Origin: Candidatus Cloacimonadota bacterium
GTDB lineage: Bacteria; Cloacimonadota; Cloacimonadia; Cloacimonadales; JAJBBL01
DNA length: 11,100 nt
Reading direction: 5' to 3'
NCBI GenBank assembly: GCA_020532365.1
Contig: JAJBBL010000120.1
Span: 1-11,100 of the forward strand
The position numbers and the translations under genes are program-made. Position 1 is the stretch's first letter; each line of letters starts with the position of its first letter. This document shows, piece by piece, positions 1 to 7,109 of the stretch. The notes under the pieces are model-generated. The model saw only the letters and a program-made list of their open reading frames with translations. It was not told where the DNA came from and ran no database searches.

Positions 1-621
1 TTAGCCATTATTGGAACTACTATCGAAAAAATAGCACTCGAAATTAGACACCTTCAAAGAACTGAAGTGGGAGAAGTTGAAGAAAACTTTACTAAAGGAC
101 AAAAAGGCTCCTCGGCAATGCCCCATAAAAAGAACCCGATTGTTACCGAACAGCTCTGCGGATTAGCCAGAATTTTAAGGTCTAACCTCATTGCAGGACT
201 CGAAAACAACGCCTTATGGCACGAAAGAGATATCAGCCACTCGTCTGTAGAGAGAATCATTTTGCCCGACTCTACTATCTTAACAAACTATATGCTGACC
301 AAAATTTCCACCCTGTTAGAGAACTTAGTCGTTAAAGAAGATGCTATCCTGAAAAACTTGGAGCTAACTGGTGGGATGTTCTTCTCACAAGCACTTTTAC
401 TGAAATTAGTTGAAAAAGGTATCGAGCGACAGAAAAGCTATCCGTTGATTCAACAGGCTGCATTTAAAGCGAGAGATAATGAAGTATCCCTTAAAGAAGT
501 GGTGTTGAAAGATAAAGCGCTAAGAGAATACCTCACTGAAGATGATATAGAAGAGGCGTTTTCCTATAACCGCTATAAAGAGAACATAGACTATATCTAT
601 CGTAACGTAGGAATTATCTAA
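1..621 (+). CDS. purB: Adenylosuccinate lyase, C-terminal part (5' end outside window)
   Basis: The reading frame is open from the first base, so the gene begins upstream. 206 residues are visible; the family is usually about 430-470, so roughly the first half is missing. PurB performs two eliminations of fumarate in purine synthesis, from SAICAR and from adenylosuccinate, as a cytosolic homotetramer. Visible residues 36-46 read GSSAMPHKKNP, the fumarase/aspartase superfamily signature that carries the mobile catalytic serine loop. The following segment WHERDISHSSVERI (about 76-89) is also typical of PurB and separates it from argininosuccinate lyase or fumarase. The TAA stop shares one base with the ATG of the psd-family gene. 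Other purine genes (purS, purQ) lie a little downstream, which supports the call. No sign of damage in the visible part. Confidence 0.95.
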   Translation, partial: LAIIGTTIEKIALEIRHLQRTEVGEVEENFTKGQKGSSAMPHKKNPIVTEQLCGLARILRSNLIAGLENNALWHERDISHSSVERIILPDSTILTNYMLTKISTLLENLVVKEDAILKNLELTGGMFFSQALLLKLVEKGIERQKSYPLIQQAAFKARDNEVSLKEVVLKDKALREYLTEDDIEEAFSYNRYKENIDYIYRNVGII

Positions 622-1238
622 TGAATAAGTATCTAAACCCTACAGAAACAATCGTGACAATAACAAAGATGAAATATAAAAACGCTATGGTGCCGTTATT
701 ACTGGTCGTTGTCTCTGTCGGTTTAGACTACTTTTTTGCTTTCGAATATTCACGCTACTTGTCACTCTTCGGGCTAATAGTCTTTCTGATTACACTACGA
801 GTCTACCGACTTAATAACGTAACCAATATCACCTCTAATAATGCCTTGGTCTCACCGATAAGCGGTAAAGTGACCTCTATTGAAAAGACAGATACTGAGA
901 TAATTGTCACTATAAACAAAAATTTTCATAATACTTCAGATATCCGTCTCTCAGCGGCGGCTGACTTCGTTAAATTGGAGTCCTGTTCCGATGAAGTGAC
1001 AAGACCCTTGAAAAAACATCACCTACCTACAATTAACGACAAGATCTCAAGTAACTGGTTCGTTAAAGGGAGTAATGTTCACTATTTTCCTAAACATAAC
1101 GACCTGCAAGGGAGCCTCATAGGCCTCCTCTTAGGGTGCGGAAGCTGTATCTACACTTTCCCCACAAGCATTAGCCTCAGCGTGATTGAAGGGGATCCTG
1201 TCAAGTCAGGCGAAACAATTATTGGTACTATTCAATGA
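621..1238 (+). CDS. psd: Phosphatidylserine decarboxylase family protein, divergent
   Basis: Psd converts phosphatidylserine to phosphatidylethanolamine at the membrane, using a pyruvoyl group made by self-cleavage at a Gly-Ser bond. The 205-residue length fits the short bacterial type. Two hydrophobic stretches lie at about 23-40 and 46-60, followed by VSPISGKV (77-84), which matches the family's VSP-A-D-GKV block. At the C-terminus, LIGLLLGCGS (166-175) matches the RIGLIRFGS-type site, with cleavage predicted at Gly174-Ser175. The tail SVIEGDPVKSGETIIG is also typical. Oddities: Ser81 stands where the family has Asp, and I see no match to the conserved His of the DVHVNRxP block around 103-110. 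Only the Ser of the Asp-His-Ser triad is therefore clear. The ATG overlaps the purB stop by one base, with AGGA just upstream, and the stop overlaps pssA (ATGA). Family membership is fairly sure; activity is not. Confidence 0.75.
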   Translation: MNKYLNPTETIVTITKMKYKNAMVPLLLVVVSVGLDYFFAFEYSRYLSLFGLIVFLITLRVYRLNNVTNITSNNALVSPISGKVTSIEKTDTEIIVTINKNFHNTSDIRLSAAADFVKLESCSDEVTRPLKKHHLPTINDKISSNWFVKGSNVHYFPKHNDLQGSLIGLLLGCGSCIYTFPTSISLSVIEGDPVKSGETIIGTIQ

Positions 1239-1942
1239 GCAATCTAAAATATTTAGTTCCAAACTTCTTTACAGGCTGTAGTCTCCTAATGGGCTTGATT
1301 GCGATGAACTACATCGCAATGGGCGAATACATCTTAGCCCCTTGGCTGATCGCATTGTCTATGCTGTTTGACTTTATGGATGGGCGATCTGCCCGTATGC
1401 TAAACGCTACCAGCGCTTTTGGAGCACAGTTTGACTCGATGGCTGACTTTATAGCTTTCGGTATCTCCCCTGCTTTTTTAGCCTATAGAATATCTCTGAG
1501 ATACATACCCTATTGGGGAGCTATAGTTGCAGTGGCATATGTCTTTGCAGGCTGTTATAGATTAGTAAGATTCAACCTAATACCTAAAGATGAAGAGAAT
1601 CATCACTCGTTTACAGGCTTGCCAATACCAGCTGCTGCAGGAATGATAGCTTCATACGTACTGGTCTCGCTAAAAACTTGGAATGAAGTTCTACATCACT
1701 ACACTTTTATGTTCGTCCTATTACTGTTAGCGTTACTGATGGCAAGCAAGATAGAATATTTTGCGGTGGACAAAGAGGGGAAACATCTAACGCTATACAA
1801 AATCATCGGAACTATCTTTTTCTTGAGTATAGTCCTAACTTTTCGCTATAGTTACTACACGTTCTTAGCCTGGATGTCCCTCTATTTAGTGTTCGGGATC
1901 TTTAGATATATAGTTAACGGTATCATCAATTATAAAAAATAA
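1235..1942 (+). CDS. pssA: CDP-diacylglycerol--serine O-phosphatidyltransferase
   Basis: The enzyme transfers serine onto CDP-diacylglycerol, giving phosphatidylserine and CMP in the inner membrane; its product is the substrate of Psd. The CDP-alcohol phosphatidyltransferase motif is complete: D46-x2-D49-G50-x2-A53-R54-x8-G63-x3-D67-x3-D71, whose aspartates bind metal and act in catalysis. The rest of the 235 residues is strongly hydrophobic with several membrane segments (about 8-45, 75-115, 130-145, 155-170 and 190-230). This agrees with the integral-membrane type found with psd in many bacteria. The start is fixed by an ATGA overlap with the psd-family gene, which suggests translational coupling because no strong Shine-Dalgarno is present. 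PgsA-type enzymes share the motif, but the neighbouring psd gene favours serine as acceptor. Confidence 0.92.
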   Translation: MSNLKYLVPNFFTGCSLLMGLIAMNYIAMGEYILAPWLIALSMLFDFMDGRSARMLNATSAFGAQFDSMADFIAFGISPAFLAYRISLRYIPYWGAIVAVAYVFAGCYRLVRFNLIPKDEENHHSFTGLPIPAAAGMIASYVLVSLKTWNEVLHHYTFMFVLLLLALLMASKIEYFAVDKEGKHLTLYKIIGTIFFLSIVLTFRYSYYTFLAWMSLYLVFGIFRYIVNGIINYKK

Positions 1943-1963
1943 TATAAATGGAAGTGAAACAAA

Positions 1964-2212
1964 ATGATTAAAGCTAATGTATATGTTACACTCAAACCAA
2001 GTGTACTCGATCCGCAGGGTAAAGCCGTAATGAACGCGCTTCACTCAATTGGTCACGATTCGATCGATAACATCAGAATTAGTAAGTTTATCGAAATAAA
2101 GTTTCAAGAAGATGATCTTGAAGCTGTGAAGTCAAAGGTCGAAGAGATTTGTAAAACTGTTTTAGCTAACCCAAATACCGAGACATACCGTTATGATCTC
2201 GTTAAACTGTAA
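1964..2212 (+). CDS. purS: Phosphoribosylformylglycinamidine synthase, PurS subunit
   Basis: PurS is the small structural subunit of the three-part FGAM synthase (PurS, PurQ and the short PurL), thought to help pass ammonia from PurQ to PurL. The 82-residue protein has the family's length and layout: a first strand with the typical VTLKPSVLDPQG segment (8-19), a helix with ALHSIGHDSI, then a KFIEIKF strand. The ATG lies 21 nt after pssA, with a GGAAGTG ribosome site at 1950-1956. purQ starts 26 nt downstream. Its presence implies that the genome encodes a short PurL, which is not in this window. Confidence 0.95.
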   Translation: MIKANVYVTLKPSVLDPQGKAVMNALHSIGHDSIDNIRISKFIEIKFQEDDLEAVKSKVEEICKTVLANPNTETYRYDLVKL

Positions 2213-2238
2213 CCCTTTAAAGAGAGTTGAAGAGAACG

Positions 2239-2937
2239 ATGATTAAATACAGTATTATAACATTTCCCGGTTCAAACTGTGACTATGATAGCTATTATGT
2301 TGCTAAACAGAGAGGCAATATTGTTAACCAAATCTGGCATAAAGATACGGACCTAAAAAACCCTGATGTAGTTATCTTGCCCGGTGGCTTCTCGTATGGT
2401 GACTACCTACGTTGCGGTGTGATAGCAAGATTTTCTCCCATCATTAAAGAGGTGACTAAGTTTGCTGAAAAAGGGGGCTTAGTTATCGGTATCTGTAACG
2501 GTTTTCAGATCTTAACTGAGTGTGGCTTACTACCCGGAGCTTTAATGCTGAACCGAGATCTACAGTTTATTTGCCAACATCAGCACCTTAAAGTAATAAA
2601 CGCAAACACACCCTTTACAAACCAAACAAGACAAGATGAAGTGCTTGACCTCCCTATCGCCCATAAAGAGGGTAACTACTATATAGATAATGATGGGCTT
2701 AAAAGACTTCAAGATAACAACCAAATTGTCCTTCGTTACTGTAATGCAGACGGCTCAATAGACGAACATTCTAACCCCAATGGCGCTCTTAATGACATTG
2801 CCGGTATCATTAACGACCAGGGTAACGTCTTCGGCCTGATGCCTCATCCAGAACGGAATGCAGACGTATATTGCCAATCACCAGATGGAGCTAAAATATT
2901 TGACTCTATTGAAAAAAGCATTCTCCAAAACCGTTGA
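2239..2937 (+). CDS. purQ: Phosphoribosylformylglycinamidine synthase, PurQ glutaminase subunit
   Basis: PurQ hydrolyses glutamine and supplies ammonia to PurL for making FGAM. The protein is a class I glutamine amidotransferase. The N-terminal ITFPGSNCD block (7-15) and GGFSYGDYLRCG (49-60) are PurQ hallmarks. The nucleophile Cys86 sits in GICNGFQ, and the His-Glu pair is in MPHPERN near the C-terminus. The 233 residues are close to the usual 220-230. I chose ATG 2239 over the in-frame TTG at 2227 because family members begin a few residues before the first strand and because ATG is preferred. The 3' end overlaps comF by up to 53 nt. Confidence 0.95.
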   Translation: MIKYSIITFPGSNCDYDSYYVAKQRGNIVNQIWHKDTDLKNPDVVILPGGFSYGDYLRCGVIARFSPIIKEVTKFAEKGGLVIGICNGFQILTECGLLPGALMLNRDLQFICQHQHLKVINANTPFTNQTRQDEVLDLPIAHKEGNYYIDNDGLKRLQDNNQIVLRYCNADGSIDEHSNPNGALNDIAGIINDQGNVFGLMPHPERNADVYCQSPDGAKIFDSIEKSILQNR

Positions 2938-3616
2938 TGTCCTCTTCCCTAAGATCTGCTACAGCTGTGGAGAACGACTCATAGGTAATGAAAGCTTTGT
3001 TTGCTCATCGTGTAGTGCGAAAATTGAGCCTTATTACGAATCTATCTGTAGAGTATGTGGATCGTTCGACGTACAAGCAAAAGCAATATGCCGCTTTTGT
3101 AATGAAAACAGAGCACACTTCGATAAATGCCGCTCGGTCATTCAATATAATGAGGTAGCTCGTGTTTTGATCCACGAATTGAAATATAATGAGAAGACAA
3201 AAATAGCTGATATGCTGGCCAATATAGCAATTGAGTATATAGAAAACACTAAACCTTACAGGTCTGTTGATTGTGTAGTCAATATACCACTCCACGCAGT
3301 TAAGCGTCGCAGTCGAGGTTATAATCAAGCTGAGTTTTTAGCAGCACGTATTGCTGACCATTTTGCTTGGAAACATAACCCTTCTCTGTTTAAAAAAGCT
3401 TTACCAACTGCTTCTCAAACCTCTCTCAGCTCAGAAGAACGCAAAACTAACGTAGCAAACGCTTTTTCTGTTGACAGTAAAGCTAATATCAAAGATCATA
3501 ACTTTCTTATCATAGATGATGTTTTCACAACTGGCGCAACAGTAAACGCTGCCAGCGGTGAGCTAAAAAAACGTAACGCAGACAAAGTTTATGTTCTGAC
3601 GATAGCGAGAGCTTAA
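2885..3616 (+). CDS. comF: ComF family protein, amidophosphoribosyltransferase-like
   Basis: ComF proteins are cytosolic and help bring incoming single-stranded DNA through the membrane in competent bacteria; many carriers are not known to be competent. With this start the protein has 243 residues. The N-terminus has two paired cysteine sets (C25, C28, C40, C43 and C55, C58, C69, C72) that look like a double zinc ribbon. Next come the family blocks PLHAVKRRSRGYNQAEFLA (135-153) and the PRPP-binding loop IIDDVFTTGAT (209-219) of type I phosphoribosyltransferases. Start choice is uncertain. ATG 2885 and ATG 2858 both lie inside purQ, neither has a good Shine-Dalgarno site, and TTG codons near 2900-2909 are possible. 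2885 leaves little surplus sequence before the zinc ribbon. Translation is probably coupled to purQ. Confidence 0.9.
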   Translation: MELKYLTLLKKAFSKTVDVLFPKICYSCGERLIGNESFVCSSCSAKIEPYYESICRVCGSFDVQAKAICRFCNENRAHFDKCRSVIQYNEVARVLIHELKYNEKTKIADMLANIAIEYIENTKPYRSVDCVVNIPLHAVKRRSRGYNQAEFLAARIADHFAWKHNPSLFKKALPTASQTSLSSEERKTNVANAFSVDSKANIKDHNFLIIDDVFTTGATVNAASGELKKRNADKVYVLTIARA

Positions 3617-3633
3617 CGATATAAAGAGATAAT

Positions 3634-4032
3634 ATGTTAGTAGAAATAGATAGAGAAAGGGCAATACAGCTAATTGAGAAAGCGGCTAAATTCGTCGTCG
3701 ATAGAAAAATGGCTCCTGCAGCCATATTGGCTATAGAATCACTAAAGCCATTAAACTTTATCGGAAGCCAATTAATGTACACTGTAGGGCCGTTTGCTGA
3801 GGTATTTTTTAGTCCTAAAGAATACCAAGAGTTTGCCGCTCTATTAGAGAATAGAGAGTATGTCAATATGCTCATAAACAGAATAGATGAGCTTGATGAC
3901 GAGACTTATAGCGAAGAGCGGAAACAGGCTCGTCAACGTAGAAAGCTCAAGAGAGCCCGTAAAAAAGAGAAGAGAAGGGCAATGAAAAACAAATTCAAAA
4001 GTATTTTTAATAAAAATAATCAGGGGGAATAA
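3634..4032 (+). CDS. Small protein of unknown function with a highly basic C-terminal tail
   Basis: I cannot name this 132-residue protein. Residues 1-90 look globular and mostly helical, with the relatively hydrophobic stretch NFIGSQLMYTVGPFAEVFF (41-59) and EYQEFAALLENREYVNML (63-80). I see no signal peptide, no clear membrane span and no cysteines. Residues 95-125 are almost all Lys and Arg (for example RRKLKRARKKEKRRAMK), which suggests contact with nucleic acid, ribosome or acidic lipid. It starts 17 nt after comF. Its TAA stop shares one base with the ATG of the MutL-like gene, so the two are probably translated together. Together with the two genes that follow it may form a functional unit; that is inferred from position only. 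Confidence 0.8.
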   Translation: MLVEIDRERAIQLIEKAAKFVVDRKMAPAAILAIESLKPLNFIGSQLMYTVGPFAEVFFSPKEYQEFAALLENREYVNMLINRIDELDDETYSEERKQARQRRKLKRARKKEKRRAMKNKFKSIFNKNNQGE

Positions 4033-5891
4033 TGAGTGGAAAACTAACAAGAATTCTCGCTACTGACTGTGGTAGTACGACTACTAAAGCAATCCTGATA
4101 GAGTATATAGATGGTGAATACCGTCAAACGATACGTGGAGAGGCTCCAACAACTGTTGAAGCTCCGTTAAACGACGTAACTAAAGGTGTACTCAACGCAG
4201 TCAACGAGTTAGAAGAACTTGCAAAACTCAGATATAACAACAAAGACATTCAATTTGTTAAAGACCAACAGATAATCATACCACGTGATGGAGATAAAGG
4301 TGTAGACGCCTATGTTTCTACAAGTAGTGCTGGTGGTGGTTTACAGATGATGGTTACCGGTGTGGTGGCTAAGATGACAGGCGAAAGCGCCGAAAGAGCA
4401 GCCTTAGGTGCTGGCGCAATCGTTATGGACCTCATTGCCAGTAACGATAAGCGCCCTAACTATGAAAAAATCGAAAGAATCAGACATCTTAGACCTGATA
4501 TGATTTTGATGGCTGGTGGTGTCGACGGCGGTACGACTAAGCACGTAGCTGAGTTAGCCGAATTGGTAGCAGCTGCAGACCCTCGACCAAGATTAGGCTC
4601 AAGTTATAAACTGCCTATCATCTACGCAGGTAATAAAGACGCAAGCGATATCATAACTGAAACCTTGGCAGATAAAGTTGACCTTATCATCACAGAAAAC
4701 CTAAGACCTACTCTGGAGCAAGAAAACTTGCAGCCAGCAAGAGATAAGATTCACGATCTTTTTATGGAACACGTGATGGCTCAAGCTCCCGGTTACAATA
4801 AACTTATGGGTTGGACCATTGGACCAAAGAACGGCAAGATGGAAAACATCCCAATTATGCCTACCCCAGCTGCAGTAGGTAACATTATGCAAACTATTGC
4901 TAAGGTCGAGAATATTGAAGTTCTTGGCGTCGATATTGGTGGAGCTACTACAGACGTATTCTCTGTTTTCACAGAAGATTTAATCTTTAACCGTACAGTT
5001 AGTGCCAACCTTGGAATGAGTTATAGTATTTCCAACGTCTTAGCTTCAACAGGATTAGAGAACATACTTCGTTGGGTACCGTTTGACATTAATAGCTCAG
5101 ATCTCAGAAATATGATCAAAAATAAGATGATTCGTCCAACTACTATACCTCAACTGTTAGAAGAACTCGTCTTAGAACAAGCGATTGCTAAAGAGGCTTT
5201 AAGGCTTGCATTTGTCCAACATAAAGAGTTTGCAGTGACGCTTAAAGGTACGCAAAAAACTCGCTCTATTGCTGACGCTTTTGATCAGACTGTATCAGGC
5301 GAAACAATTGTTAATATGCTTTCCCTGGATCTTCTTGTTGGTAGTGGTGGCGTATTATCACACGCACCAAGAAGAAATCAAAGTGTGATGATGATGATCG
5401 ACGCGTTCTTACCAGAAGGTATCACACGCTTAGCGGTGGATAGTATCTTTATGATGCCACAGCTGGGTGTCCTTGCAGAAATAAGTGAAGAAGCAGCTAC
5501 TGAAGTGTTCAACAAGGACTGTCTCATTCATTTAGGAACCTGTATAGCGCCTGTCGGTACTGCAAAGTTTGGTCAGCCAGCAATGTGGGCGAAAATTGAA
5601 CTGCCTGATGGCACAGTCATTGAGGAAGAATACACTGTTGGCGAAATGAAACTTATTCCTTTAGCTGTTGGCGAGACTGCTAAAGTTCACTTTAAACCAC
5701 GTAAAAACCTTGACCTCGGTAAAGGTAAAGGTGTTGAATTCCAAACTGAAATCACTGGTGGTGTAGTTGGTATTGTAATCGATACCAGGGGACGTCCATT
5801 TAACATGCCAACCGATACGACACAAAGAGTGTCTCTGTTGAAGAAATGGATGAAAGAGTTAAACGTATATCCAGAAGAGATATTGAGTTAG
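4032..5891 (+). CDS. MutL-family (GlmL-like) ASKHA ATPase, long form, function unknown
   Basis: The 619-residue protein belongs to the family commonly labelled 'glutamate mutase MutL', which is unrelated to mismatch-repair MutL. GlmL is thought to support the B12-dependent glutamate mutase. The ATPase parts are clear: phosphate-1 loop DCGSTTTK (12-19), phosphate-2 GVDIGGATTD (299-308) and adenosine-type LLVGSGGVLSHA (434-445). STSSAGGGLQMMVTG (96-110) and MAGGVDGGTTKH (160-171) are further family blocks. From about 515 to 619 there is an added C-terminal part with a strand-rich segment and a GVVGIVIDTRGRPFNMP block (577-593), which the roughly 460-residue GlmL of clostridia lacks as far as I recall. 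No mutase subunit or B12-binding gene is nearby, so the specific partner is unknown. AGGGGG (4022-4027) is its ribosome site. Confidence 0.85.
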   Translation: MSGKLTRILATDCGSTTTKAILIEYIDGEYRQTIRGEAPTTVEAPLNDVTKGVLNAVNELEELAKLRYNNKDIQFVKDQQIIIPRDGDKGVDAYVSTSSAGGGLQMMVTGVVAKMTGESAERAALGAGAIVMDLIASNDKRPNYEKIERIRHLRPDMILMAGGVDGGTTKHVAELAELVAAADPRPRLGSSYKLPIIYAGNKDASDIITETLADKVDLIITENLRPTLEQENLQPARDKIHDLFMEHVMAQAPGYNKLMGWTIGPKNGKMENIPIMPTPAAVGNIMQTIAKVENIEVLGVDIGGATTDVFSVFTEDLIFNRTVSANLGMSYSISNVLASTGLENILRWVPFDINSSDLRNMIKNKMIRPTTIPQLLEELVLEQAIAKEALRLAFVQHKEFAVTLKGTQKTRSIADAFDQTVSGETIVNMLSLDLLVGSGGVLSHAPRRNQSVMMMIDAFLPEGITRLAVDSIFMMPQLGVLAEISEEAATEVFNKDCLIHLGTCIAPVGTAKFGQPAMWAKIELPDGTVIEEEYTVGEMKLIPLAVGETAKVHFKPRKNLDLGKGKGVEFQTEITGGVVGIVIDTRGRPFNMPTDTTQRVSLLKKWMKELNVYPEEILS

Positions 5892-5901
5892 GAGGTAAGT
5901 A
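5889..5901 (+). promoter_or_regulatory. Strong ribosome binding site of the KOW-protein gene
   Basis: TAGGAGGT directly at the stop codon of the MutL-like gene gives a near-perfect Shine-Dalgarno (AGGAGGT, 5890-5896) four bases before ATG 5901. The stop codon TAG (5889-5891) is part of it, so the ribosome ending on the first gene sits on the start site of the second. This fixes the start and suggests matched synthesis of the two proteins. Confidence 0.8.
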
Positions 5902-7025
5902 TGGCACAAGCATATTCTGCAGGATTAACTGTAACAGACAGCATAATACTAAGAAAAGAGAGAATACTTCCACTCAAAGGTGAAGTTTTAGTTAAAAAAG
6001 GGGATAAGGTTAAAGCGGATGACTTAGTAGCGCAAACTTTTCTACCAGGAAAAGTTATACCGTTAAAACTTGCTAACCAGCTTGGCGTTATGCCGGGAAT
6101 GCTCCAACAGTTTATGAAAGTAACCCCAGGCGATCCTATTCACAAAGGGCAGATACTCGCTGAAACTAAAGGCTTCTTAGGACTCTTTAAATCAAAAGTC
6201 ATATCACCTATTGACGGAGAAATAGAAAGCATTTCTCAACATACAGGACAGGCTCTACTAAGAGAACCTAAAATCCCTATCCAAGTTAAAGCCTTTATAG
6301 ATGGAGTCGTCATCGACACAATTCCAGAAGAAGGGGTTGTTATCGAAAACAAATCTGCTTACATTCAGGGCATTTTTGGCTTAGGTCACGAAATCACCGG
6401 CGAGATCAAAATGGTCGCCAAAAAGCCTACCGATCTTATCGAAGATAAGGACATTACCCCAGAGTATAAAGACAAAATTATCGTAGTGGGCTCAATGATC
6501 AGCCTCTCAGCAGTCGAAAAAGCAGTGAAAGTAGGGGCTAAAGGCATTATCACTGGTGGTATTGACGATCAAGATATCAAGAAACTACTCGGATATGACA
6601 TTGGAGTAGCCATAACAGGACACGAAAAGATTGGGCTAACCATCGTAGTTACTGAAGGCTTCGGTAAAATCGATATGGCTGAGAAAACTTTCGAACTCTT
6701 AAAACAGTTTGAAGGTAAGATTGCATCAATGCACGGTATGACTCAGATTAGAGCTGGGGTTATAAGACCTGAAATAATAATTCCCTTAGAATTCAAAGAA
6801 GAAGAGCTCGCTGCACACGAAACAAAGGTTTCGTCACTTGAGATCGGTGGAACCATCCGTGTCATTAGACAACCCAACTTCGGTAAAATTGGTAAGATAA
6901 CCGCCCTTATAGAAGAGCTTCACACTGTTGAAAGTGAGACTAAGGTTCGTATTCTTGAGGCAGAGTTAGAGGATGGAACCAAAGTTACACTTCCAAGAGC
7001 TAACGTGGAAGTTATTGAGTTATAA
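5901..7025 (+). CDS. Uncharacterised protein with barrel-sandwich-like segments and a KOW-like C-terminus
   Basis: I do not know a function for this 374-residue, probably cytosolic protein; no signal peptide or membrane span is seen. Residues 27-45 (GEVLVKKGDKVKADDLVAQ) and 74-110 (TPGDPIHKGQ, then ISPIDGEIES) have the rhythm of biotinyl/lipoyl-type or RnfC-like barrel-sandwich folds, but show no obvious modified lysine motif. The middle part (about 192-295) contains VEKAVKVGAKGIITGGI, LLGYDIGVAITG and TEGFGKIDMAEKTFELL, which I recognise only as conserved-looking. The C-terminus (316-374) starts GGTIRVIRQPNFGKIGKI, a KOW/SH3-like pattern known from ribosomal proteins and NusG. The gene begins 9 nt after the MutL-like gene and is the last before a terminator. 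Partnership with the ATPase is inferred from this coupling. Confidence 0.85.
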   Translation: MAQAYSAGLTVTDSIILRKERILPLKGEVLVKKGDKVKADDLVAQTFLPGKVIPLKLANQLGVMPGMLQQFMKVTPGDPIHKGQILAETKGFLGLFKSKVISPIDGEIESISQHTGQALLREPKIPIQVKAFIDGVVIDTIPEEGVVIENKSAYIQGIFGLGHEITGEIKMVAKKPTDLIEDKDITPEYKDKIIVVGSMISLSAVEKAVKVGAKGIITGGIDDQDIKKLLGYDIGVAITGHEKIGLTIVVTEGFGKIDMAEKTFELLKQFEGKIASMHGMTQIRAGVIRPEIIIPLEFKEEELAAHETKVSSLEIGGTIRVIRQPNFGKIGKITALIEELHTVESETKVRILEAELEDGTKVTLPRANVEVIEL

Positions 7026-7055
7026 AAAGAAGTATCATTTAATTAGATAAAAGAG

Positions 7056-7086
7056 AATGGACACCTTAAACGGTGTCCATTTTTTT
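7056..7086 (+). terminator. Rho-independent terminator between convergent gene sets
   Basis: ATGGACACC (7057-7065) and GGTGTCCAT (7072-7080) form a perfect 9-bp stem with a 6-base loop, TTAAAC. A run of seven T (7080-7086) follows. It ends the plus-strand run 31 nt after the last stop. On the minus strand the same hairpin is followed by TTCTCTTTTATC, which is fairly T-rich, so it probably also terminates the enolase transcript, whose stop lies 24 nt away. Confidence 0.92.
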
Positions 7087-7109
7087 ATAAAGTTTGCTTT
7101 GATTTCTAA

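Noticed and set aside
2227..2238. TTG at 2227 as the purQ start
   Set aside because: ATG 2239 is in frame four codons later and matches where PurQ proteins normally begin.
3525..3875. Open frame of 116 codons on the minus strand across the comF end and the small gene
   Set aside because: It lies opposite two well-supported coding regions in a tight plus-strand run, and its product shows no recognisable features.
4032..5891. Reading the MutL-like gene as DNA mismatch repair mutL, or as proof of glutamate fermentation
   Set aside because: The sequence has ASKHA ATPase motifs, not the GHKL motifs of mismatch-repair MutL, and no glutamate mutase subunits are present in the window.
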